Source: Deltaproteobacteria bacterium (GTDB taxonomy: Bacteria; Myxococcota_A; UBA796; GCA-2862545). Taken from it: a stretch of 64,000 nucleotides of DNA. The notes beneath the pieces are model-generated. The model was not told the DNA's origin. It saw only the letters and a list, made by a program, of their open reading frames with translations, and searched no databases. The stretch spans positions 24,124-88,123 of the forward strand of contig SBGP01000087.1 of the NCBI GenBank assembly GCA_006226595.1. Direction: 5' to 3'. Below, one piece after another: positions 17,991 to 25,147 of the stretch (its first letter is position 1; the number at the start of each line of letters is the position of its first letter). A program made the translations under genes and the position numbers.

Positions 17991-18574
17991 ATGCAGGTGG
18001 AACTGCGCGCTTCGCGGCGGTACGAAAGCTTCGTGGAGGCCAGCTGGGGATCACCCCGTGGACCATCGTCGGCGCGCTCGTGGCTCTTCTGGTGGGCGTG
18101 GTGCCCGTCATCGGCGTGATCGCGTCGAGTGCGGGGGCGTTTCTGCTGCACGCGCGAGCTCGTCCCTTCCTCGGCGCCCTGGTCTCGGTGGGCTGCTATG
18201 CCGTCGGCCCGGCGCTGCTCGCGCTCGGCGTGGCACTCGTGCCCGACGTGCATGGCGGCGTCGTCGGGTTGCTCGCCGTCGGGTCGCTGGCCTTGCTGCT
18301 CGTCGGGAGCGCGCTGGCCGCGGCCTCGACTCCGGTCGACGCGATGGGCCGGGTACCCGCGGTCGGCTGGTACCTCGGCGGCGTGTTCGGCCTGCTCGTG
18401 CCGTTGCTCGGTCTCGGCGCGCTGATGCAGGCGGTGCCGACGTCCGTGGTCGGCTACGCGTTCCTCGCCTCGGTCGGAGCGTGGACCGTGTGGGCCGCCA
18501 CGGGCGGGGCACTGTTGCTGGTGGTGGGCGCGACGCGCCTTCCGCGGGTCGACGCCGAGGAAGCCCTGTCGTGA
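17991..18574 (+). CDS. Multi-pass membrane protein with a probable 1-nt frameshift
   Basis: The best start is ATG 17991, preceded by a strong GGAGGAG. It reads MQVELRASRRYESFVEA and then loses frame; the adjacent frame continues as QLGITPWTIVGALVALLVG. One missing C in GGCCAGC (18039-18041) would join them into a 194-residue protein. As it stands, the continuous frame can only begin at GTG 18080 or similar (164 residues). Six or so hydrophobic helices fill the rest. The end overlaps the next gene (GTGA), showing translational coupling with another membrane protein. Function is not recognised. The indel is either real or an assembly error in a C run. Confidence 0.65.
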
Positions 18575-19056
18575 GCGGACTCGATCCCGTCGCCCTGTTC
18601 GGGCCCCTCGTGCTGTTGCTGCCGATGGTGCTCGGCACCGTGCTCACCGCGATCGGCCTGGCGCTGTGGCACCTGCGCGGTGCGCGTCGCGAGCGCCGTC
18701 GTGCGCTGTTCGCGCTCATCCTGCTGGTGGTCGGTGGCGTGGCTGGGGTCGGGGCGAGCTACCTGTTCTCCCGCGAGCTCGGGCCCACGGCGAGCGGGGT
18801 GATGCTGATCTGCGTGCTCGTCGCCAACATCGTCGCGGGCGACACGGTGCCCGAGGGCGAGGCCTTCGGCGTGTCGCTGTACCTGGCCGGCCTGCTCCTG
18901 GGCATCGCCGGGATCGTCGGCGGTGCGGTGCTCGGCACGGTTCCAGCCGTGCTCGCTCTCGTCGCGAGCCTCGCGTGGTTTGGCGGAGGCGGCGCCGTAC
19001 TCATGCTCGTCGGATTGATGCGAACCGCGGAAACGCACCATTCCTCGGAGGGGTGA
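18571..19056 (+). CDS. Multi-pass membrane protein coupled to the preceding one
   Basis: A 161-residue protein with about four hydrophobic helices: LFGPLVLLLPMVLGTVLTAIGLAL, LFALILLVVGGVAGVGASYL, a pair around SGVMLICVLVANIVAGD, and two at the C-terminus. The GTG at 18571 overlaps the TGA of the upstream gene (GTGA), so both products are probably made together and may form one complex. A basic loop (RGARRERRRA) after the first helix suggests a cytoplasmic loop. No family recognised. It is followed by the GH19 gene after a ~70-nt gap that contains a TATAGT box. Confidence 0.65.
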   Translation: MSGLDPVALFGPLVLLLPMVLGTVLTAIGLALWHLRGARRERRRALFALILLVVGGVAGVGASYLFSRELGPTASGVMLICVLVANIVAGDTVPEGEAFGVSLYLAGLLLGIAGIVGGAVLGTVPAVLALVASLAWFGGGGAVLMLVGLMRTAETHHSSEG

Positions 19057-19088
19057 AGTGGCCGCCGCGCGCCCCCAGGAGTTCCGTG

Positions 19089-19094
19089 TATAGT
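19089..19094 (+). promoter_or_regulatory. -10 box for the GH19 gene
   Basis: TATAGT (5/6 match) followed by TG lies 33 nt before the GH19 ATG at 19128, giving an expected leader of about 25-30 nt. No clear -35 box is seen. Confidence 0.4.
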
Positions 19095-19127
19095 GTCATG
19101 GAACCCGGACCTCCTCCCCGGTGACCC

Positions 19128-20096
19128 ATGCCTGATCGTTCCCGTCGTTCCGCGGCTCCTCTGACCTCGGTACGCCCCGTTCCCCGGCCGGACAACCTGT
19201 CCGCCGCGCACAGCAACTCGGCTGCGCAGGATGCCCTGAAGGGCACCGAGCCCGCCGGGTCGGACAGCACGCTGGCACTCGCCGCACGTCACGGCGAGAT
19301 CGACGCCAACGTGCTCGAGGCCGTGTCCATGCGGGTCACCGCGGTGGCCAACCGCCACACCAAGGGCATGAAGACGACCGAGCTCGTGCCGGACAACGTG
19401 CGGGACGTGCTCGAGCAGTGTGCCGCCGACCGCATCGAGAACGCGGCGCAGGTGGCGTACATCCTCGCGACCGCGCTCCACGAGTCTGCCTTCGGGGCGA
19501 CCAAGTACCGCCGCAGCGAGCCGCTGGTCGAGGACCGCAACACCTACTCGCGGGCCCAGAACGGCTCGTACACCGCCGACAACCACGTCACCGGCGGCAA
19601 GAGCAAGGCGCCCAACGGCAGCCTGATCGAGATGCAGTACTGGGACGATGCCTACGGTCACAAGCTCGGCAACCGGCATGGCACCTGGGACGCGGCGAAC
19701 TTCAAGGGACGCGGCTTCGTGCAGCTCACCGGTCGCACCAACTACGAGAAGATGACCAACAAGCTCCGTGCCGAGGGCTTCACCTACACCCAGGACGGCG
19801 TGGTGTGGGGCCAGGACCAGCCCATCGACCTCGCCGCGAACCCGACCCACGTCAACGAGAACTCCGATCTCGCGGCCAAGGTGATGGTCATGGGCACGAT
19901 GGACGGCGACTACACCGGTCGTGCGCTGCCCGACTACGTCAACGACGAGCAGACCGACTTCAAGAACGCTCGCAGCGTGATCAACGGCGACACCGCCGAG
20001 AACGGCGACAAGATCGCCAAGCTCGCGTCGGCGTTCCAGAGCGCTCTCGGCGGAAACCCCGACTGGACCGCCGTGTTCGGGCGCTCGGCCCAGTAG
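19128..20096 (+). CDS. GH19-type chitinase/lysozyme-like hydrolase without signal peptide
   Basis: A 322-residue protein whose region from about residue 105 on has GH19 features: AYILATALHESAFGATKYRR with the acid residue E in HES, the insertion region with NGSYTADNHVTGG, and the conserved GRGFVQLTGRTNYEKM. GH19 enzymes cleave chitin or peptidoglycan-like glycans by an inverting mechanism. The N-terminal ~60 residues are low-complexity (Ser/Ala/Pro/Asn) without hydrophobic core, so no Sec signal is seen. That suggests delivery by a holin, contractile injection particle or cell lysis, or a cytoplasmic role; this is inference. It might serve predation or autolysis. A TATAGT box precedes it and it converges with the AgmX-like gene. 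Confidence 0.82.
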   Translation: MPDRSRRSAAPLTSVRPVPRPDNLSAAHSNSAAQDALKGTEPAGSDSTLALAARHGEIDANVLEAVSMRVTAVANRHTKGMKTTELVPDNVRDVLEQCAADRIENAAQVAYILATALHESAFGATKYRRSEPLVEDRNTYSRAQNGSYTADNHVTGGKSKAPNGSLIEMQYWDDAYGHKLGNRHGTWDAANFKGRGFVQLTGRTNYEKMTNKLRAEGFTYTQDGVVWGQDQPIDLAANPTHVNENSDLAAKVMVMGTMDGDYTGRALPDYVNDEQTDFKNARSVINGDTAENGDKIAKLASAFQSALGGNPDWTAVFGRSAQ

Positions 20097-20102
20097 CCGG
20101 TC

Positions 20103-21395
20103 CTACTTCGGCGAGAACACGAAGGGCACTTCGATGAAGTCGCCGTCGGTGTCCGCGCCGTGGAAGCTCCAGCGGCGGATCTTGTCGCGGATGCACTGCC
20201 CGAAGTCCTCGTGACCGGTCGTGTTCACGATCACCGCGACACCGTCGGGGCGCCCGTCGGCGACGGCCAGCTCGACGACGACGCGTCCGGAGAGATCGGG
20301 AGCGGTGCGCGCGGCCTGCGTGAAGCAGTACGTCAGCGCGCCCTGCTGCCGGTCGATGGCGGCGCGGATCGCCGCGGTGTCGGTCGACGGCGGGGCATCC
20401 GGCGGGGGGAGGGTGAGGGTGAAGGTCGGCGTGTCGGTGGGGCCCACAGTGGTGTTGCCGGTGGAGGCCGTGGTCACCTCGATGTCCTCGTCGTCGGTGG
20501 TCCCGGTCCCATCGCGCGGTCCGCGGTCCGAGCCGGTGCCGATCGGCTTGTCGTCGAGGTCGTCGGTGAGTGCGTCGATCTCGGCCAGGGCGTCGTCGGC
20601 GCCATCGAACGGGGACTTGCCGCCCTCGTGACGTCCCCGGATGAACGCGATGGTGGCGCTCTGCTCGACCACGCGCTCCTTGATGCGCTCGGCCCGCATC
20701 GCCTCGGTCCGGGCATCGGCGGGCTCCGGCTCGGGCTCGACCACCTCCGCGACCGCCTCGGGCTCGGGCTTCGGCTCGGGCTTCGGCGCCTCGGGCTCGG
20801 GCGGCGGCTCGACCACCGCGACCACCTGCTCGGGCAGGAATACCTTCTTGCGCACCGCTTCGGGCAGGGTGTCGAGGTCCATGGGCGCCGGGGTGGAGTG
20901 GGCGGCAATCACTGCGAACACGCCCGCGAGTGCGGCCCACGAGCCCAGCCCCCCGAGGAACAGCGGATCGTCGTCTTCGAGCCAGCGGGGGCGGAAGTCC
21001 GAGGGCGGGAGCGCCAGGACATGGGGTGTCGGTGGCGGCGGCGCCATCTGGAACAGCACCACCACACCCTCTCCGAGGTCGACGCGCCCGGTGTCGCGCT
21101 CCGAGAGCGGCAGCAGCCAGGTGTCGCCGCGGCGGGTGACCGCCGGGTCTCGACGCAGGTCGGCGAGTCGCACCGCGCCCTCGCCGCCGGAGATGCGGCC
21201 CTGGGTGTCCGCGGTGATGCACAGCACGGGCACGCCACCGTGGGACTCGAAGAGGTCTCGGGACTCGGCGAGGGGAGCGGCCAGCGTGCCCTCTGGACCC
21301 ACCGAGACCCGGTCGCCGCGAGGGATGAGGCGCTGATCGCGCAGGGTGCCATCGACGACGAGGCCGACGCGGAGGATGCGGGCGGGGACGGTCAT
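20103..21395 (-). CDS. AgmX-type TonB-like protein
   Basis: A 430-residue protein like the AgmX/PglI proteins of myxobacteria. The N-terminal ~115 residues look like the beta-rich FHA-type start seen in that family (GDRVSVGPEG...); a single membrane helix follows (GGLGSWAALAGVFAVIAA, about 147-166), then a Pro/Glu-rich stalk (PEPEAPKPEPKPEPEAV), a charged helical region, and a C-terminal TonB-like domain of about 90 residues (AIRAAIDRQQGALTYCFTQA...RVVVELAVADGRPDGVAVI...WSFHGADT). Such proteins couple inner-membrane energy to envelope processes, and AgmX is linked to gliding in Myxococcus. AAGGAG precedes the ATG. No motor genes are adjacent. Confidence 0.82.
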   Translation of the reverse strand: MTVPARILRVGLVVDGTLRDQRLIPRGDRVSVGPEGTLAAPLAESRDLFESHGGVPVLCITADTQGRISGGEGAVRLADLRRDPAVTRRGDTWLLPLSERDTGRVDLGEGVVVLFQMAPPPPTPHVLALPPSDFRPRWLEDDDPLFLGGLGSWAALAGVFAVIAAHSTPAPMDLDTLPEAVRKKVFLPEQVVAVVEPPPEPEAPKPEPKPEPEAVAEVVEPEPEPADARTEAMRAERIKERVVEQSATIAFIRGRHEGGKSPFDGADDALAEIDALTDDLDDKPIGTGSDRGPRDGTGTTDDEDIEVTTASTGNTTVGPTDTPTFTLTLPPPDAPPSTDTAAIRAAIDRQQGALTYCFTQAARTAPDLSGRVVVELAVADGRPDGVAVIVNTTGHEDFGQCIRDKIRRWSFHGADTDGDFIEVPFVFSPK

Positions 21396-21463
21396 GGTGG
21401 GGCTCCTTGTCCCTGGCAGACCGTGGGGTCCCCGTCGCGGTTCCGAAGATTCTCGGGTCGGCG

Positions 21464-21469
21464 TACACT
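21464..21469 (+). promoter_or_regulatory. -10 box TACACT placed for a leaderless mRNA
   Basis: TACACT ends exactly 6 nt before the ATG at 21476; no SD is present. Same geometry as at 8843 and 25136. Confidence 0.5.
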
Positions 21470-21475
21470 GGGCTC

Positions 21476-22105
21476 ATGGACCTGTACCGCTGCCAGGACG
21501 TCGCCGACGTGGCGGATCTCTACGCGGGAACCGAGGAATCCGTCCTCGGTGCGGTGGCGGTCCGCGAGGTGGTGGCGCGACGCGCGGTGCTGCTCGCCGC
21601 GGGCATCCGCCAGGGGCATCCGGGGGCGTCCGTCGTGCGTCGCAACTTCCCGAGTCCGGATCTCGACCCCAGCGACGAGGCGGACGCCTGCGAGCTCGTC
21701 GCCCGCAGTCTCTGGTTCGTCGACCTCGACGCGGTCGGGGAGCAGCGCCTCGACCCCTGGTTCGAGCGCGCGGCGGATGCGGTGGTCGGTGGAGAGGTCG
21801 AGAAGCTCCGCGACCTGCTCGATGCACTGCCGGAGCTGGCGTCGGCGCGCTCCAGCTACGGCCATCGCGCCACCTTGCTCCACTATGTGGCTGCCAACGG
21901 CGTGCAGATCCGCCGGCAGACCGTGCATCGGTGCACGCCGGCGGTGGCGAGCCTGCTCCTCGAGCGGGGAGCCTCCAGCGGCGCGACGATGGCGGTGTAT
22001 GGCGGCGAGCTCACCGTCCACGAGCTGCTGCATACCAGTGCACACCCCGCGGAGGCAGGCCTCACCGAGGCGATCGACGCGGTGCTGCGCCGCTACCCGG
22101 CCTGA
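21476..22105 (+). CDS. Ankyrin-repeat-like protein
   Basis: A 209-residue soluble protein. The C-terminal half resembles two to three ankyrin-type repeats: EKLRDLLDALPELASARSSYGHRATLLHYVAANG, VASLLLERGASSGATMAVYGG and HELLHTSAHPAEAGLTEAIDAVL, ending in a typical repeat helix. The N-terminal part (MDLYRCQDVADVADLYAG) is charged and unassigned. It may bind another protein; the partner is unknown. Start ATG 21476 lies 6 nt after TACACT with no SD, so a leaderless transcript is likely. It is divergent from the AgmX-like gene and its stop abuts the stop of the convergent oxidoreductase gene. Confidence 0.7.
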   Translation: MDLYRCQDVADVADLYAGTEESVLGAVAVREVVARRAVLLAAGIRQGHPGASVVRRNFPSPDLDPSDEADACELVARSLWFVDLDAVGEQRLDPWFERAADAVVGGEVEKLRDLLDALPELASARSSYGHRATLLHYVAANGVQIRRQTVHRCTPAVASLLLERGASSGATMAVYGGELTVHELLHTSAHPAEAGLTEAIDAVLRRYPA

Positions 22106-23953
22106 TCACGGTCCGACGCTGATGCCCATGCGGTCGGTGAACGCGGAGTTGAACGTGCCGTGCAGGTTGTACTGCCGGTACACGTCCATCCACGCGTCCC
22201 ACTGCGCGTAGTTCTCGCGGGCCCACGCCTCGCCGCGGGCGTGCCTTGGCGTGGTCAAGCCCCAGTGCGGGCGCACACCCTCGAGGTGCGCGTCGAGCTT
22301 GCCATACACGTCGTCCACCAGCGCCGAACGGCCGGTGCGGTACGCGCGATACAGCTCGCTCCGCTTCGAGTCCGTCGGCGAGTCCTCGGCGGCGGGATTG
22401 CGCAGCATCGGCATCTCGATCATGCAGCTGTCGCGCCCGTGCGCCATCGACAGCCACGCGTCGCCGGCCTTCACGAACCGCAGGGCGAAGGGCGAGGTGT
22501 GCATCGGGCGGGTCTTCCAGAAGGCGACCTGCTCGTCGTGCGCGCGCGGGATGCCGCCGCGAAGCCGATCGCGGGCTGCGGCGAGGATGATCTCGGCGGC
22601 GCGCACGCCCTGCTCGGCGGGGACCGAGAACTCCGCGCCGCTCGCGTCGATGAGCAGCCCGAGCTTGAGTACCTCGTCCCAGCGACCGACGAAGCCGTCG
22701 ACCCACTGCCCGGCCATCGATGACTTGAGCAGATCGGGGATGCGCTGCGGGCCGGTGACCATGCGCTGCAGGCCCTGATAGGCGATCCACCGCCCGAAGC
22801 CCTTCCGCGCGAGCCGCATGGACAGGGGCCGCTGACGCACCGAGGACGGCGTGTCCGCCGGGACCTCCTTGCGCAGGGTGACCACCGACAGCGTGCCTTC
22901 CCGTGGGATGTCGCCGGCGCGCTGGTACTTGGCGAGGTTGCGCTTGTAGAGCTTGCCGCGGAGGTTCTTGAGGAACACGCGGTAGGGGATCACGAGCACC
23001 TCGAGGTGACGCCAGTCGTCGCCGCCCGCGAGGTGGTTCGCGATCACCGCCTTCGCCTCGGTCCATGGCATGAGCAGGCGCTTCTCGAGCAGGTGGTAGC
23101 GCTCGCGTACGGCGAACTCCGCGCTGTACACCACCCCGAGAGCGCCGAGCGCCACGCCCGCCGCGCGCAGCTCGTCGCCGCGCAGGGTGCGGAACACCGG
23201 CTCCTTGTTCGCATCGAGGGTGCACACCTCGACCTCCCGCACGAAGCTCGCGAGGTCCCCGAGGGTCCGTCCCGAGCCGTGCGTGCCCGTGGACACCGCC
23301 CCTCCGAGGGTCTGGAAGTCGCCGCCGCCCATGTTGATGAGCGCCTGGTCCCGCTCGTGCAGGTCGCGCGTGATCTGCCACACCGCGCGTCCCGCTTCGC
23401 AGCGGTACTGCTGACCCGACGTCGCGAGCGAGCGGTTGAGGAAGCTGGTGCCGAAGATCAGGTCGCCCGGCCGCGGGGGAATGCGCGGGCGGTTCACGTC
23501 GCTGAAGCTCCGCCACGAGCCGGCGCAGCTCACGCGGCAGCCCTTGCGCCCGGCGTCGCGGAGCATGCGGGCCAGCGAGTCGCGGGAGTGGGGGAACCAC
23601 ACGCCTCGATCGAGGATGGGTGCCCCGCCGATGGGCCGGGTGGCCACGCGCGCGCGCTCCTGGACGCCGAAGGCGTGCCGCACGCCGGCGAAGGTGTCGG
23701 GGATGGGCGGAAGGTCGGCGACTCCGAGCTCACCGAGGCGCGTCGAGACCTCGGCCACTGGCGTGTCGTCGTCGGGATCGACGAGCTCGAGGCTCCCGCG
23801 CTCGGACATCACCTCGCGATACGCCTCGGGCTCCCGATCCGCGAGCCGCGCGAGCACCTCCATCGTGTTCTCGATGGCGTCGTGGTTGGAGGGGTCGTGC
23901 TCGAACAGCCGGTCGAGTCGGTCGAGCTGTCGTTCGATGCGTTCGCGGGACAT
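22106..23953 (-). CDS. FAD-dependent oxidoreductase of the aldonolactone-oxidase (ALO/VAO) type
   Basis: A 615-residue protein. Residues about 110-290 form an FAD-binding PCMH domain (GVWFPHSRDSLARML, CRVSCAGSWRSFSDV, GGGDFQTLGGAVSTGTHGSGRTLGDLASFV), with the GTHGSG motif typical of gulonolactone and arabinonolactone oxidases. The C-terminal part ends in GVRPHWGLTTPRHARGEAW, comparable to the RPHWGK region of ALO enzymes but with Leu in place of Lys. No signal peptide is visible. An N-terminal ~90-residue helical extension is unusual for the family. Its ATG overlaps the DUF4331 gene stop (TGATG), so the two are co-translated. Substrate is unknown. Confidence 0.82.
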   Translation of the reverse strand: MSRERIERQLDRLDRLFEHDPSNHDAIENTMEVLARLADREPEAYREVMSERGSLELVDPDDDTPVAEVSTRLGELGVADLPPIPDTFAGVRHAFGVQERARVATRPIGGAPILDRGVWFPHSRDSLARMLRDAGRKGCRVSCAGSWRSFSDVNRPRIPPRPGDLIFGTSFLNRSLATSGQQYRCEAGRAVWQITRDLHERDQALINMGGGDFQTLGGAVSTGTHGSGRTLGDLASFVREVEVCTLDANKEPVFRTLRGDELRAAGVALGALGVVYSAEFAVRERYHLLEKRLLMPWTEAKAVIANHLAGGDDWRHLEVLVIPYRVFLKNLRGKLYKRNLAKYQRAGDIPREGTLSVVTLRKEVPADTPSSVRQRPLSMRLARKGFGRWIAYQGLQRMVTGPQRIPDLLKSSMAGQWVDGFVGRWDEVLKLGLLIDASGAEFSVPAEQGVRAAEIILAAARDRLRGGIPRAHDEQVAFWKTRPMHTSPFALRFVKAGDAWLSMAHGRDSCMIEMPMLRNPAAEDSPTDSKRSELYRAYRTGRSALVDDVYGKLDAHLEGVRPHWGLTTPRHARGEAWARENYAQWDAWMDVYRQYNLHGTFNSAFTDRMGISVGP

Positions 23954-25083
23954 CAGGGCTCTCTCAAGTAGGGGAACTTCGAGGTCGCGGGGGCTCCCGG
24001 TCGGTCTACGCCGTCACCGCGACGGGGGGCTGGCCCGGCGGGGGGCCCGTGCAGAGGTGGTCCCGGGGGAACGCGCTCGGGGCCGTTGATGGTCCACGTC
24101 AGCAAGCGGTCCACCGCGTCGTCGTTGGGGGGGCGCCCCCCGCAGGTCATGTGCGGCACGCCGGCGAGCCACGCGGCCTCGATCTCGAGGAAGGTCGGGT
24201 CGTCCACGTCGCAGGTGCGTGTGGGGTCGACGATCAGCCAGTCCGAGAGCAGTCGCGCGGCCAGCGGATGGGGGGTGGCCCAGTCTCCGCGTTCGTCGCG
24301 GGCATCGAGTCGCGCGAGTCCCTCGGCCATCGCGACCTCGTAGGCGCCGAGGTGTCCGGGTGAGGGGGCGAAGGCGTCCTCGTGGTTCCAGGCGGCGCGG
24401 ACGTCGGGGCCGTCGAGGGTCTCGCCGAAGCGCTTGGCGAGCACGAAGTTGCCGATCTCCGGCCGTCCGAGTCGATCGCGCTGCTCGGGCCCGCGCCAGC
24501 TCTCGGCCACCACTCCGAGCCACGGCCGCTCACCGGGGACGTCGCGGGCATCGAACTCGACGACCAGGGCCTCGACGCGCCCGCGGATCACCCGGTTGTG
24601 CAGGAAGTCGACGCCGCGCACCGACCGTCGCTCTCCCTCGGCGGGAACGTCGCGTGCGACCTTGCCCAGCGCGATGAAGAACGGGTCGCGGCGCACTCCC
24701 GCGAAGATGCGCGTGGTCCCGTCGGCGGCGCTGCCTCCCCACGGCACGTGGAAGGTCTGCTTGCCGAGGGTGCACACGAGCTCGTCGGCTCGCCGGGCAC
24801 CTCGCTCTCCCTGGCAGCGCAGCGACAGCTCCTCCTCGTCGACGCCTTCCCCGTCCACGCGTCGCACGCGCAGGCGCACCGCCAGATCTTCTTGGGGCCG
24901 CGCACGGCGACGGGTGAGCGGGCCCCAGGTGAGGGCGACGGCCACGCGGCCGGGCGCGGGAGTCCACGCGTAGAGATCTGCCAGATCGGCATGCCGATCG
25001 CTCCGGACCTCGTGACCATCGATGTGGTCCGAGGCGACGGACGGTGAGATTGTCATCGCCCACCAGAGCAGGGCCAAGCGCAC
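23953..25083 (-). CDS. Secreted DUF4331-family protein
   Basis: A 376-residue exported protein: GTG start at 25083 with GGAGGA 5 nt upstream, a signal peptide VRLALLWWAMTISPSVAS, then SDHIDGHEVRSDRHADLADLYAW, the hallmark N-terminus of DUF4331 proteins (D...DLYAF). Later DUF4331-type parts include GNFVLAKRFGETLDG and FLEIEAAWLAGVPHMTCGGR. These are probably beta-rich secreted proteins of unknown role. It overlaps the downstream flavin oxidoreductase by one base (TGATG). A TACCCTG element precedes it. Function cannot be inferred beyond export; the pairing with an oxidoreductase is the main clue. Confidence 0.82.
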   Translation of the reverse strand: MRLALLWWAMTISPSVASDHIDGHEVRSDRHADLADLYAWTPAPGRVAVALTWGPLTRRRARPQEDLAVRLRVRRVDGEGVDEEELSLRCQGERGARRADELVCTLGKQTFHVPWGGSAADGTTRIFAGVRRDPFFIALGKVARDVPAEGERRSVRGVDFLHNRVIRGRVEALVVEFDARDVPGERPWLGVVAESWRGPEQRDRLGRPEIGNFVLAKRFGETLDGPDVRAAWNHEDAFAPSPGHLGAYEVAMAEGLARLDARDERGDWATPHPLAARLLSDWLIVDPTRTCDVDDPTFLEIEAAWLAGVPHMTCGGRPPNDDAVDRLLTWTINGPERVPPGPPLHGPPAGPAPRRGDGVDRPGAPATSKFPYLREP

Positions 25084-25135
25084 AGGTCCTCCGCATGCAC
25101 ACGCCCCAGGGTACACGCCTGGCGAGCAGGTGCGA

Positions 25136-25141
25136 TAGGCT
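25136..25141 (+). promoter_or_regulatory. -10 box TAGGCT placed for a leaderless kinase mRNA
   Basis: TAGGCT ends 6 nt before the GTG at 25148 and no SD precedes the GTG. Spacing is identical to those at 8843 and 21464. Confidence 0.5.
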
Positions 25142-25147
25142 CGCGGT

